DNA of 34,516 bases from Vicinamibacteria bacterium (GCA_025938035.1 JAICQE010000018.1:1-34516); one strand, 5' to 3'. Positions 7,788 through 15,302 are shown, numbered from the stretch's first letter. Made by a program: numbers and translations. The notes: a model not told the origin generated them from the letters alone.

Positions 7788-8324
7788 TCAGCTCCGGCGC
7801 GGCAGCTTCGTGAAGATGCGTGTGACGACGCTGTCGATGGTCTCTTCCATCCGCAGCTGGTTGTTCACGGCGGCGGCGAGCCCAGACTGCGCGACCCCGC
7901 GCCAGACGAGTGCGCCGGTGCGCGCGTCGGTCAGATCGACGAGCAGCGTTCCTTCGTCGTACACCTCCGCGGCGCAGTCGCGGCACCGCTCGCTCCCCAC
8001 CTGCAGATCGCCCACCAGGACCCTCTGCTGCGCCGTCGCGTGATAGTGCACGTACAGATCGGGCTGCAGGCTCGTGTGCTCGTAGCCGCGCCCGAGCAGC
8101 TCGCGTTCGACCGCATCGCGCAGGTAATCATGGAAAAACGCGTTGTTGTCGAGACGCGGGTCCCCTGGAACATTGGTCACGATCCGCTCCCAGGCAAACG
8201 TGCGATACGCGGCCAGGTCAACGCCGCGCTGGGTGAACGACGTGACCGTGATCGGAGCGCACGCCGCGGCAATCGCCGTAGCGGCGATCGCGAAACCAGA
8301 GACCATCCGTCGGACGGGTGTCAT
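7788..8324 (-). CDS. DUF4136-type lipoprotein
   Basis: The 178-residue protein has a lipoprotein signal with Cys22 in the lipobox (AIAAAC), after which the mature protein begins 'APITVTSFTQRGVDLAAYRT'. 'FAWERI', 'YHATAQQRVLVGD', 'TLLVDLTDARTGALVWRG' and a C-terminal 'RIFTKLP' match the DUF4136 pattern of small outer-membrane or periplasmic lipoproteins. The function of the family is unknown. A GGAGG ribosome binding site lies inside the end of the upstream gene, and the two genes overlap by four bases (ATGA), so they are coupled. It has an extra Cys pair (ERCRDC) in the middle, also present in a shifted form in the upstream paralogue. Confidence 0.85.
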   Translation of the reverse strand: MTPVRRMVSGFAIAATAIAAACAPITVTSFTQRGVDLAAYRTFAWERIVTNVPGDPRLDNNAFFHDYLRDAVERELLGRGYEHTSLQPDLYVHYHATAQQRVLVGDLQVGSERCRDCAAEVYDEGTLLVDLTDARTGALVWRGVAQSGLAAAVNNQLRMEETIDSVVTRIFTKLPRRS

Positions 8325-8908
8325 CGCAGATCCTCCGGCGCCGTTCGGCGCGACGTGGCGGCCACCGTCCGCGGCAGCGTGGCGAAGATTCGACGCACTC
8401 CGCTGTCAACCCGCCGCTTGACCTCGACCGGATCGTCGAGCATGTCTTCCAGCCGGTGTTCGGCCCAGCCGCGCCAGACGAGGCGGTGGGTTGATGCATC
8501 GACCAGATCGATGACAAGTGTCCCCGCCTCGTAGGTCGTCGCCTCGGCGCGGCAGTCGTCGGCGACGCAGTCCCGCAACCGCCCGGGGCGTGCCGTCACC
8601 TCCAGACGTTCGTTGACGGCGGCGTGATAGTGGACGAGGAGATCGGCCCGCTCTGCCGCCGCCCGCACCAGGCCACGCCTGGTCAACTCCGTGTCGATCG
8701 CGCCATGCACGTCGTCGACGAAGAACGGATTGTCGCGGAGCCGTTCATCGGTCAGCGGCAGCGCGTCGGCGGGTGCCCAGTCGTAGGTGCGATAGCGGTC
8801 GAAATCGAGGCCGCGCTCGACGTGCGAGCTGACAGGCATCAACGTGAGGCAACCCGCCGCGCTCACCGCAAGTCCGATCAGTGAACACGCAATCAGCAGT
8901 CGTCGCAT
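8321..8908 (-). CDS. DUF4136-type lipoprotein (paralogue of its downstream neighbour)
   Basis: The 195-residue protein begins 'MRRLLIACSLIGLAVSAAGC', a lipoprotein signal with the acylated Cys at residue 20. The mature part shares the DUF4136 layout with the next gene: 'ERGLDFDRYRTYDWAP', 'DLLVHYHAAVNERLEV', 'TLVIDLVDASTHRLVWRGW', 'RRIFATLP'. I placed the start at the ATG directly before the signal peptide, supported by GAGG about 7 bases upstream; a 16-codon extension is possible. The gene ends in a four-base overlap with its paralogue. The two were probably produced by tandem duplication. Export to the outer membrane is expected; the function is unknown. Confidence 0.85.
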   Translation of the reverse strand: MRRLLIACSLIGLAVSAAGCLTLMPVSSHVERGLDFDRYRTYDWAPADALPLTDERLRDNPFFVDDVHGAIDTELTRRGLVRAAAERADLLVHYHAAVNERLEVTARPGRLRDCVADDCRAEATTYEAGTLVIDLVDASTHRLVWRGWAEHRLEDMLDDPVEVKRRVDSGVRRIFATLPRTVAATSRRTAPEDLR

Positions 8909-8986
8909 GAGAACCTCACTCCCCGCGCTTGCGAAAGAGATGCCGCCGGGCGGCATCGGATCCGCGCGGCGGCCACACGCGGAATA

Positions 8987-9256
8987 TCAGGCGCGATTGC
9001 TCCACAACCATGTGCCCGCGGCGCCGAGGGCCACGCCTGCCATCAACCCCGCCACGCCGGCGAGACCGACTGCCGCGAGCGGATGACGACGTACCTCGAG
9101 AGCTGTGCCGGCAACGACATCCTCTGTCTTGTTGCGCGCCGCGGCGACCGCGCGCCGCGCCGTCCGAACCGCACCCTCCATCGATTCCCGTGTCGGCCAG
9201 GCGCAGTGCTCGTTGAACGCGCCTTTGAGTTCGTCCGTGCGTATTGCGGTTGCCAT
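8987..9256 (-). CDS. DUF883-like small membrane-anchored protein
   Basis: The 89-residue protein consists of a charged helical region (about residues 8-60, with 'RTARRAVAAARNKTEDVVAG') and a C-terminal glycine/alanine-rich transmembrane helix 'LAGVAGLMAGVALGAAGTWL' ending in basic residues. This is the ElaB/YqjD/DUF883 layout. The ATG is preceded by a strong GGAGGTGG ribosome binding site; the longer frame upstream reads as Arg-rich non-protein. It mirrors the gene at 791-1057 in length and design. It is the first gene of the leftward stress block. About 95 bp upstream lies an inverted repeat CGGAA-ATA-TTCCG. Confidence 0.65.
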   Translation of the reverse strand: MATAIRTDELKGAFNEHCAWPTRESMEGAVRTARRAVAAARNKTEDVVAGTALEVRRHPLAAVGLAGVAGLMAGVALGAAGTWLWSNRA

Positions 9257-9350
9257 AAACCACCTCCGCACTGGCCTAGCGCAGCAACGGCCGTGCCTCG
9301 CCCGGCTGCGACACCTCCATGCGAGGCGATGAGTGATCGCGCACACGCCT

Positions 9351-9363
9351 CGGAAATATTCCG
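9351..9363. promoter_or_regulatory. Inverted repeat CGGAA-N3-TTCCG upstream of the leftward stress block
   Basis: CGGAAATATTCCG consists of two 5-base arms (CGGAA and TTCCG) around ATA. It lies in the 223-bp gap between the divergent leftward DUF883-like gene and the rightward secreted-protein gene, where an operator could act on either. Related palindromes are seen before the other DUF883-like gene and the Crp/Fnr gene. This is a candidate only. Apart from ribosome binding sites I see nothing else in this gap. Confidence 0.25.
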
Positions 9364-9479
9364 CAGCACTGCGAAGGAAACCGGAATGGACGACGCGGGT
9401 TGATTCGTCTTCTCTACGGCAGCGGCGCCTTATCGGTGGCACGGGAGATGCGCCTAGGCACGCGCGGAGGATCACCGCC

Positions 9480-10133
9480 ATGCTGGCTTGGATCGTTCTG
9501 CAGCTTCCACTGGCACTCTCGCCCACTGCTGTACCTCCCTCGTGCCAATTGGAGGTACTCACACCGGCCGCTCTCGAGGAGCGTGTCCTTCACGGCTTCG
9601 ACGTCGGTATCAATCAGTACGTCCGGCTGCATCGGCGCCTTGAACGCTCGCTGCCCCCGGAGCATCTCTTCGACGATTCCGAAGACATGTCTCTGATCAC
9701 AGACGCGCTGCACGCTGCTCTGGTCGACGCCAGGCCGCACGCTCGGGAAGGCTCCATCTTTACCCCGGCGGTCGCCTATGTCTTTTCGGCACGTCTCGAA
9801 CGTGCGATCGACAGCCTCGGGCGCACACCGGCCGAAGTCTGGATAGCCATGAATCGCGGATACCTGTCGGGCGTCCCCGAGATCCGCGTCAACGATCGCT
9901 TTCCGCCGATTCGGTACGCGCGCATATGGCCGGCGCTTCTTGACGCGCTGCCCGCGCTGCCCGACGAACTGCAGTACCGCTTCGTCGATCGGGATCTCGT
10001 GCTCGTTGACGTCCACGCCGATCTCGTCGTGGACATCCTGAGGGATGCCTTGCCGGTGCCATTCGCCGGCCTGGCGAGCTATTTCGCGGCACCGCGGGAT
10101 AGTTCGCAGCGCGCCGGAGGCCGCCGCCTCTGA
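9480..10133 (+). CDS. Secreted protein of unknown function
   Basis: The 217-residue protein begins with a short signal peptide (MLAWIVLQLPLALSPTAVPP). The mature part is mostly helical with 'DVGINQYVRLHRRLERSLPP', a middle 'AVAYVFSARLERAIDSLGRT' and a C-terminal segment of alternating hydrophobics ('YRFVDRDLVLVDVHADLVVD'). I placed the start at the ATG preceded by GGAGG; the frame stays open for 49 codons upstream, but that stretch is Arg/Ser-rich and runs through the likely promoter. I do not recognise a domain. It is the first rightward gene and precedes a TonB gene by 91 bp. Confidence 0.7.
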   Translation: MLAWIVLQLPLALSPTAVPPSCQLEVLTPAALEERVLHGFDVGINQYVRLHRRLERSLPPEHLFDDSEDMSLITDALHAALVDARPHAREGSIFTPAVAYVFSARLERAIDSLGRTPAEVWIAMNRGYLSGVPEIRVNDRFPPIRYARIWPALLDALPALPDELQYRFVDRDLVLVDVHADLVVDILRDALPVPFAGLASYFAAPRDSSQRAGGRRL

Positions 10134-10224
10134 TCGTGTCATTTTCCGTTGGATTTCACGCTGTGAACGCGACCAACGGCCCTGGCGGTTGACTTGCACA
10201 AGGGCCACGCGTCCGGAGGCAGTC

Positions 10225-10965
10225 ATGTTCGACCTAATCACCGGTCAGACACGGCACATCCCATCGAAGCCAGGCGTTTCCATCCTGATCTCGATGTCGG
10301 CGCAGGCCGCGCTGCTGGGCGCGATCCTCGTCCCGGTGCTGTTCTTTACCGGCGCGCTTCCGGAAGTGCCGACGATGATGGCGTTCGTCGTGGAGGCGTC
10401 AGCACCGCCGCCACCGCCGCCACCGCCGCCGCCGCCGGCGGCGAAATCGCCTGCACCGGCGTCAGCGAAGCCGGCGCCATCCCCGGGCGCCGCACCGGTT
10501 GAACCACCATCCACCATCCAGCCGGAACGGCCGAACGATGAGGGCGACATCGGCGTTCCCGGAGGTGTCGAGGGTGGCATACCGGGCGGCGTCCCTGGAG
10601 GGTTCGTCGGCGGACTGCCAGGCGATATTCCGCCGCCGCCCCCGCCCGCTCCGCCGCCGCCGCGAGCACCGGTACGCGTGGGCGGACAGATTGAGGCGCC
10701 CGCGCTGATCCGCAAAGTCGACCCGATCTATCCCGACGTCGCGGTTTCCGCGCGCATTCGTGGCGTGGTGATCCTCGAAGCGAACGTCGACAGGGACGGC
10801 TACGTCGTCGACGTCAAGGTGCTGCGCACGGCAAGCCGCCTGCTCGACGGCGCCGCGATCACGGCGGTGAGGCAATGGCAATACAGGCCACTGGTTCTCA
10901 ACGGCTCTCCCGAACCGTTCGTCCTCACCGTCGTGCTGACGTTCAACCTCGTGGAAGACAGCTAG
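10225..10965 (+). CDS. TonB-family energy transducer
   Basis: The 246-residue protein couples inner-membrane proton motive force to outer-membrane receptors. It has a cytoplasmic start, one transmembrane helix (about residues 18-45, 'ILISMSAQAALLGAILVPVL'), a proline-rich spacer (twelve consecutive prolines less one near residues 61-71, then Pro/Ala), a Gly-rich segment of G-G-V/I-x-G-G repeats (109-133) and a second proline run. The TonB C-terminal domain spans 155-244 ('VDPIYPDVAVSARIRGVVIL' to 'PFVLTVVLTFNLVE'). ExbB/ExbD genes are not nearby. The ATG is supported by GGAGG; an upstream in-frame extension is not needed. The Gly/Pro spacer style is common in acidobacterial TonB proteins. Confidence 0.9.
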   Translation: MFDLITGQTRHIPSKPGVSILISMSAQAALLGAILVPVLFFTGALPEVPTMMAFVVEASAPPPPPPPPPPPAAKSPAPASAKPAPSPGAAPVEPPSTIQPERPNDEGDIGVPGGVEGGIPGGVPGGFVGGLPGDIPPPPPPAPPPPRAPVRVGGQIEAPALIRKVDPIYPDVAVSARIRGVVILEANVDRDGYVVDVKVLRTASRLLDGAAITAVRQWQYRPLVLNGSPEPFVLTVVLTFNLVEDS

Positions 10966-10978
10966 GAAGGAGATCGTC

Positions 10979-11191
10979 ATGTCCGCTACTTCAGTCGCCA
11001 CGCTGCAGACGATCTGGGATTGCCGCTGGAGTCGTCCCGGCTACCGTCTGATTGGAGTCGAAGACCATCTGCAGCCGGAAAAGCTCTGGGTCTGCGTCCG
11101 CACGGGCGACCGTCGCGGGGTGACCGAAGAGGAATGTGAAAACTGTCCGCACTGGGAAGGCGTTCCCAGACGCGACTTCGTTTCGGAGTGA
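10979..11191 (+). CDS. Small CxxC protein of unknown function
   Basis: The 70-residue soluble protein has a strong AAGGAG ribosome binding site and lies 13 bp after the TonB gene. It contains 'WDCRWSRPGYRLIGVEDHLQ', 'WVCVRTGDRR' and, near the end, 'EECENCPHWEGVP'. The four cysteines (two of them in C-x2-C) suggest metal binding or a redox motif, but the spacing does not match a family I know. No signal peptide is seen, so it is probably cytoplasmic. It is likely co-transcribed with TonB and the membrane proteins that follow. Confidence 0.7.
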   Translation: MSATSVATLQTIWDCRWSRPGYRLIGVEDHLQPEKLWVCVRTGDRRGVTEEECENCPHWEGVPRRDFVSE

Positions 11192-11195
11192 CGTC

Positions 11196-11420
11196 ATGAG
11201 CCTCGAAACGGTCACGCGGGTTGAAACGTTCCTCGCACGTCTCGTCATGCTCGTCATGGCGGCAAGCATCGCCTATCTGGGCTATTCCGTGATCACCAGG
11301 CCGCTGGCAATACCGCTTGCCATCGTGCTCTGGCTCGGCGCCGCCGCGATGTTCTTCCTCGGGGTCTGGGGGAGGCTGCCGCCGGCTACCGATCCTCACG
11401 ACGGACGGATCCGCCCATGA
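11196..11420 (+). CDS. Small two-helix integral membrane protein
   Basis: The 74-residue protein has two predicted transmembrane helices, about residues 12-34 ('ARLVMLVMAASIAYLGYSVI') and 37-60 ('PLAIPLAIVLWLGAAAMFFL'), and a short polar tail. The start follows the stop of the previous gene by 4 bases, with GGAG overlapping that stop. Its own stop overlaps the next start as ATGA. It is therefore tightly coupled within the operon. I do not recognise a family. Partnership with the DUF6644-like membrane proteins downstream is an inference from the coupling. Confidence 0.7.
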   Translation: MSLETVTRVETFLARLVMLVMAASIAYLGYSVITRPLAIPLAIVLWLGAAAMFFLGVWGRLPPATDPHDGRIRP

Positions 11421-11890
11421 TGGAACTGCTGCAGGCGCTCGAAGGGTCGGCGTTTTCGGCCTGGGTGCGGGAATCGCCCTCAATCTGGGCCTATCCCACA
11501 ATCCTGACCCTGCACACCGTCGGCCTTGGTGTGCTGGTCGGGGCGAACTGGATGGTCGATCTGCGCGTCCTCGGGTTCGCCCGTGCGATCCCGGTCACCG
11601 TGCTGTCCAGGGCATTCCCCATCATGTGGGCGGGATTCTGGTTGAACGCCGTGACCGGCGCGGTCTTGTTCGCCGGCGACCCGACGACCAAAGGCACGAC
11701 GGCGGTGTTCATGTGGAAACTGGTCATCGTCGCCGTCGGCGTCGTCCTGATGATCGCGCTGAAGCGGAAACTGTACGGTCGGAGTATCGACGACGGAACT
11801 GCGAGCGCTGGCGTCAGGACGCTTGCCGCGACCTCACTGGTCCTCTGGATTGCGGCGATCGCCGCCGGCCGCTGGATGGCCTACGTCTAG
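11417..11890 (+). CDS. DUF6644-like integral membrane protein (first of two)
   Basis: The 157-residue protein has about four transmembrane helices. It opens with a periplasmic-facing amphipathic helix ('LLQALEGSAFSAWVRESPSI') followed by 'YPTILTLHTVGLGVLVGANW', 'DLRVLGFARAIPVTVLSRAF', 'IMWAGFWLNAVTGAVLFAGD' and 'MWKLVIVAVGVVLMIALKRK'. The L-H-T-x-G pattern, the 'DLRVLG' turn and 'N-x2-TG' are shared with the next gene and with DUF6644 proteins as I recall them. The single His in helix 1 (LHTVG) is conserved between the two copies (FHFVG) and could bind haem or metal; this is speculation. The first ATG overlaps the previous stop; a second ATG follows directly. Confidence 0.75.
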   Translation: MMELLQALEGSAFSAWVRESPSIWAYPTILTLHTVGLGVLVGANWMVDLRVLGFARAIPVTVLSRAFPIMWAGFWLNAVTGAVLFAGDPTTKGTTAVFMWKLVIVAVGVVLMIALKRKLYGRSIDDGTASAGVRTLAATSLVLWIAAIAAGRWMAYV

Positions 11891-11902
11891 GAGATGACTG
11901 CC

Positions 11903-12394
11903 GTGGGCGAAGCGCTTGTCGTGTGGCTCAAAAGCACGTGGATATCCCACGCGATGACGACGTCGCAGTGGGCGTGGCCGGTCTCGGAAGCCTTTCACTT
12001 CGTCGGCTTGGCGCTCCTCATCGGCGGCGCCGGTCTGATCGACCTGCGCCTGATGGGTTTTCTCAAATCGATATCCGTTTCGGCGGTGATGCAGGTCAGA
12101 AAGTGGGCGGCACTCGGCATCGCGATCAACGTCGTCACGGGCGTCCTGTTCTTCGTCGGCGCGCCCGATCAATACATCGGGAATCCAGCATGGTACGGGA
12201 AGCTGCTGTTTCTCCTGGTGGCAATCGTCAACGTGGTGATCTTCGAAACGACCCAGGGTGAACGGATGCTGAGGCTGCCGGCGGGCGAGAAAACACCCGT
12301 GTCCTTCAAGCTGGCGGGCGCCGTGTCGATGGCGTCGTGGTTCCTCGTGCTCTACTTCGGACGCATGCTGCCGTTTCTCGGCAACGCGTTCTGA
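11903..12394 (+). CDS. DUF6644-like integral membrane protein (second of two)
   Basis: The 163-residue protein is a paralogue of the preceding gene: 'WPVSEAFHFVGLALLIGGAG' in helix 1, 'DLRLMGFLKSISVSAVMQV', 'GIAINVVTGVLFFVGAPDQY' and 'WYGKLLFLLVAIVNVVIFET'. I prefer the GTG start because AGGAG lies 9 bases ahead of it; the ATG nine bases earlier directly abuts that AGGAG and cannot use it. Tandem small membrane proteins of the same fold suggest a heterodimer. The function is unknown. The gene ends this rightward operon, with a repeat-rich spacer following before a convergent cytochrome gene. Confidence 0.75.
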   Translation: MGEALVVWLKSTWISHAMTTSQWAWPVSEAFHFVGLALLIGGAGLIDLRLMGFLKSISVSAVMQVRKWAALGIAINVVTGVLFFVGAPDQYIGNPAWYGKLLFLLVAIVNVVIFETTQGERMLRLPAGEKTPVSFKLAGAVSMASWFLVLYFGRMLPFLGNAF

Positions 12395-12448
12395 GTTGCA
12401 AGGCCGGGAGGTGACGGAGGCAACGGCCAATCGGACGGCCGTAATCCC

Positions 12449-12541
12449 TTCGTGATCTTCGTGCCCTTCGTGGTTAAAGAAAGCTCCGTTCGTCTCCGTT
12501 ACTTCGTTCCTCCTGTGAGACCGTTTCCTCCGTATCTCTCC
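12449..12541. repeat. Degenerate short tandem repeats in a convergent spacer
   Basis: The spacer between the DUF6644-like gene and the convergent cytochrome gene contains three 9-base units TTCGTG-NNN in direct succession (12449-12475), followed by scattered copies of the heptamer CTCCGTT (at about 12484, 12494 and 12538) and near-copies. Read on the other strand these are CACGAAG- and AACGGAG-type units. The whole tract ends at the cytochrome stop codon. It is not a coding frame and has no hairpin. I recall CACGAAG-type tracts from other acidobacterial and planctomycete intergenic regions, but cannot check this. Confidence 0.6.
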
Positions 12542-12543
12542 GT

Positions 12544-14190
12544 TTACTCAACGAGCCGCGTTGACGCGCTTGCCAGCACTGTCGACGATGAGGCCGACAT
12601 CGTGTCGTAGTACGAGACGAACCGGCGCGGCTCGGGGGCATCGTAGCCGCGCAGGTTGTCGGCCCACCTGAACGCAATCGGCTGATAGCGCAGTTCCGCT
12701 TCGATGGCGTACGGACCGGTCCCCGTCACGGCAACGTTGTAGCGAACGCGGTCGCCGGCGTCGGTGAAATCGCCGTCGCGCAACGCCCCGCCGTGGACCG
12801 TGATATCCGCCGCGGCGCTGGCTTTATCGAATCCGCGCGGCAGCAGACGATTGTCCTTCACATACTGCGTGGCGGTGAGAAGGCCGGTCGTGACTGCACC
12901 GTCACGTCCGGCGATGATCGCCTCGTAGATCTGCACCTGGTCGGCCCCCCGAATCTCTTCGAAATGCGGTTCGAGCCTTCGCGCATCGGCATCGTTGTCG
13001 TTACCGGCGATCCGTCCCGCCTCGTCCACCGCACCGGACTCGAATACAACGGCACCAGAGGCATCACGGACGGTCAGATGCACCCAGACGCGACGGGAGG
13101 GATACCCCGTCGGCAGCTTATGCCCGGTGAGATTGCGAACGGCGACCTCGGCCTCCAGGCGCCGCCCGGCGATGGCCGCACGCGTAATGGCGATCTGCGC
13201 GGTGTCGGAGGCGAGCTGCCGCAGCGTGGCGTCCGCAGCGGCGGTGAGTTCTGCGGCTGGAGCGGTGACGCCGAGCTGCGATCGGAAATGATTCAGCATC
13301 CGCAGCATGAAGAAGTTGCCGCCGAGGAACGTATGGCGAGCCAGCCGCTCGCGCGGCTCGCCGAGTACCGACGCAATCGGGACCGACTCGACGTCCGGCA
13401 TGTGGCACGACTGACAGCTGCGGCCGCCCTCACCGTCGCGGGCGAACGTGCTATGCCGCCACTCGAGGTACGGCATCTGCTCGGGTAGCGAGCCGACGAC
13501 CTCTCCTGCCGGACCGTACGCTTCCGTGTACAGCGTGTGGCATGTCGCGCATACTTCCGACTGCCGCATGTGCTCGGATTTCGACGGCACCGCATCCGTC
13601 GCCGAATGCATCGTCCGTTTCACGCCGGCCTCGACGTCGTAGGGGCCGAACATGGGCAAGCCGTCCGCGGTCCGGCGGCCCAGCACAAACCCGCCGACGA
13701 AGCTCTCGCGCGTGCCGAGGCGATCGGGGCCGATCTGATGGCACAAGGTGCACGACACGCCGTCGGCGGCGAGCTGGTGTTCTTCAGAAGTGCCGCCCGA
13801 GCCCGGAGCGATCGCGAATACGCGTCCGCGGCCTCCGGCGGCATGCGCCGCCGTACGCGCCATCGGCATGTGGCAAATCGCGCACTCGTCCTGGATGGCA
13901 TCGGCGTGTGACGTGTGGTCCAGCGTCTCGCGCCGCACCGAGGCCTGCCAGTACGGATCGCGCGCCGAGTTGGCCATCATCGACGCCCGCCAGGCGACGC
14001 CGATCGATACATCCTCGCCGCTGCGCGTTGTCATGCCGTTGTGGCAGGCCAGGCAGTTCTCCGAGGTCGCGAACTCGACACCCTGGTGCGCCGTTGCCGA
14101 CGGCCCGCCCTGCGCCGTGACGCTCGGCTGTCCGGTGATGGCCGTCGCCCAGACGGCAGCGGCCGCGATGAGAACGTGGTGCCGTCTCAT
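12544..14190 (-). CDS. Periplasmic pentahaem cytochrome c
   Basis: The 548-residue exported protein has a signal peptide ('MRRHHVLIAAAAVWATAITG') and five C-x2-C-H haem attachment sites, at Cys46 (CLACH), Cys103 (CAICH), Cys147 (CTLCH), Cys214 (CATCH) and Cys259 (CQSCH). All lie in the first half, in a layout like the cytochrome c554/multihaem family. The second half (about 300-548) has no haem sites and reads as beta-sandwich domains ('VAVRNLTGHKLPTGYPSRRV' is a conserved feature of this family). The start overlaps the stop of the upstream cytochrome gene (ATGA). It probably carries electrons in the periplasm; its divergent position beside the nitrate operon suggests, but does not prove, that it serves that pathway. 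Confidence 0.9.
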   Translation of the reverse strand: MRRHHVLIAAAAVWATAITGQPSVTAQGGPSATAHQGVEFATSENCLACHNGMTTRSGEDVSIGVAWRASMMANSARDPYWQASVRRETLDHTSHADAIQDECAICHMPMARTAAHAAGGRGRVFAIAPGSGGTSEEHQLAADGVSCTLCHQIGPDRLGTRESFVGGFVLGRRTADGLPMFGPYDVEAGVKRTMHSATDAVPSKSEHMRQSEVCATCHTLYTEAYGPAGEVVGSLPEQMPYLEWRHSTFARDGEGGRSCQSCHMPDVESVPIASVLGEPRERLARHTFLGGNFFMLRMLNHFRSQLGVTAPAAELTAAADATLRQLASDTAQIAITRAAIAGRRLEAEVAVRNLTGHKLPTGYPSRRVWVHLTVRDASGAVVFESGAVDEAGRIAGNDNDADARRLEPHFEEIRGADQVQIYEAIIAGRDGAVTTGLLTATQYVKDNRLLPRGFDKASAAADITVHGGALRDGDFTDAGDRVRYNVAVTGTGPYAIEAELRYQPIAFRWADNLRGYDAPEPRRFVSYYDTMSASSSTVLASASTRLVE

Positions 14191-15302
14191 CGCCAGCCGT
14201 CCCTGAGCCCGCCGTCGAACCAGTCCCACAGCACGTAGGTCAAGACCTGCGTGTGACGCTCCCCACGTTCGTTCAGCGGAATGCGCACGCCGCCGCTCAG
14301 GAGGATGTGCTGACGTTTGCTGAGTGATACCTGAAGCTGAGGAACGAGATCCCATTCGACGGGGCGGCCGCGTTCGAGCTCGCGCAGCGCGGTCAGCTCG
14401 ACGATTGGCGTCCAGCTCCGCCCGAATTCACCCTGCACGAACGTCGTTCCGACCGCTCCACGCCAGAACGCCTCTGTCTCGGCCCGGTCCCGCTTCCGCG
14501 GAATCTCGGCACCCGCCTGCGTCTGGACAAACGAGCTGCTGCCAAGCATCTGCCCGGCCGCAATGAACGGCTCGAACTTCATCACCCCTGAGCCAAGCCC
14601 CTCGCTCTCCTTGCCTGTCGGCAGCAGCACCTCTCCCGCCGCGCTGACGATGGTGCCGCTGTTCATGCTGTGAAAAAGGACGTGCTTGACTGCGACGGCG
14701 ACGTCGCCAAGTCCACGCCGCCACTGGCTGCCCTCGGCCGCCTGCATCGTCAGCGGGATCTGCACCTCCCACTGACTGCGCGCGCCGAGCCGCCGCTCGT
14801 AAATCACCGCGTTGGTCACCTCGCGAGATGATCCTGTCTGAATCGCGGTCGTGACGAGCGCCTCGTTCTCGGGGAAGGCCTTTTCCGTCACCAGCGCCCG
14901 AGGGAAATTGAGATCGCCGCGCGGCCATGCCCCGTCTTCGCAGAACCCGCGTACGTAGTTGACGGACCGTTCGAGTTCGGCGGCAGTGAGCGCCCCGCCA
15001 AACGCGGGCATTCGCCGGCTGAACGCGCGAACGGGGCCGCCATCGTGGGCGACGGCAAACCAGTCAGCCGCCGCTTCGGGTGTGTTGAAGGAGCAGTCGG
15101 TGAAATCCGGCAGCGGGTCGTCAAAGCCGACCTGCGATTGCGGGGCGCCGGTCCCATCCGCGCCGTGACAGGCTGCGCACGCAAAGCGGTACAGTTCCTC
15201 TCCGGAGCGTTCCGGCTTCGTTGTCTGCGCATCCGCGGCGGCGGCGAGCAGCAGCGACAGCGCTCCGGCACACACGACGACTGAGAACCGAGGGAGTGGC
15301 AT
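14187..15302 (-). CDS. Cytochrome c domain fused to an outer-membrane-barrel-like domain
   Basis: The 371-residue exported protein starts with a signal peptide ('MPLPRFSVVVCAGALSLLLA'). Residues ~30-125 are a class I cytochrome c domain with C42-AAC-H46 and a likely axial Met98 ('RRMPAFGG'). From ~130 onward the sequence changes to alternating amphipathic strands with aromatic ends ('AVIYERRLGARSQWEVQIPL', 'GDVAVAVKHVLFHSMNSGT', 'FIAAGQMLGSSSFVQTQAG', and a C-terminal 'TQVLTYVLWDWFDGGLRDGW'), like the transporter/MetA-pathway phenol degradation beta-barrels. A haem domain plugged onto a barrel could move electrons at or across the outer membrane; this is inference. It is coupled to the pentahaem gene. 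No clear ribosome binding site is visible. Confidence 0.85.
   Translation of the reverse strand: MPLPRFSVVVCAGALSLLLAAAADAQTTKPERSGEELYRFACAACHGADGTGAPQSQVGFDDPLPDFTDCSFNTPEAAADWFAVAHDGGPVRAFSRRMPAFGGALTAAELERSVNYVRGFCEDGAWPRGDLNFPRALVTEKAFPENEALVTTAIQTGSSREVTNAVIYERRLGARSQWEVQIPLTMQAAEGSQWRRGLGDVAVAVKHVLFHSMNSGTIVSAAGEVLLPTGKESEGLGSGVMKFEPFIAAGQMLGSSSFVQTQAGAEIPRKRDRAETEAFWRGAVGTTFVQGEFGRSWTPIVELTALRELERGRPVEWDLVPQLQVSLSKRQHILLSGGVRIPLNERGERHTQVLTYVLWDWFDGGLRDGWR

Noticed and set aside
6028..8534. Two overlapping rightward frames of 488 and 547 codons across the Usp and DUF4136 genes
   Set aside because: Both are antisense to strongly supported genes, have no ribosome binding sites and encode low-complexity Arg/His-rich products.
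10400..10445. CCG-rich trinucleotide repeat as a separate repeat element
   Set aside because: It encodes the in-frame proline run of TonB, a normal feature of that protein.
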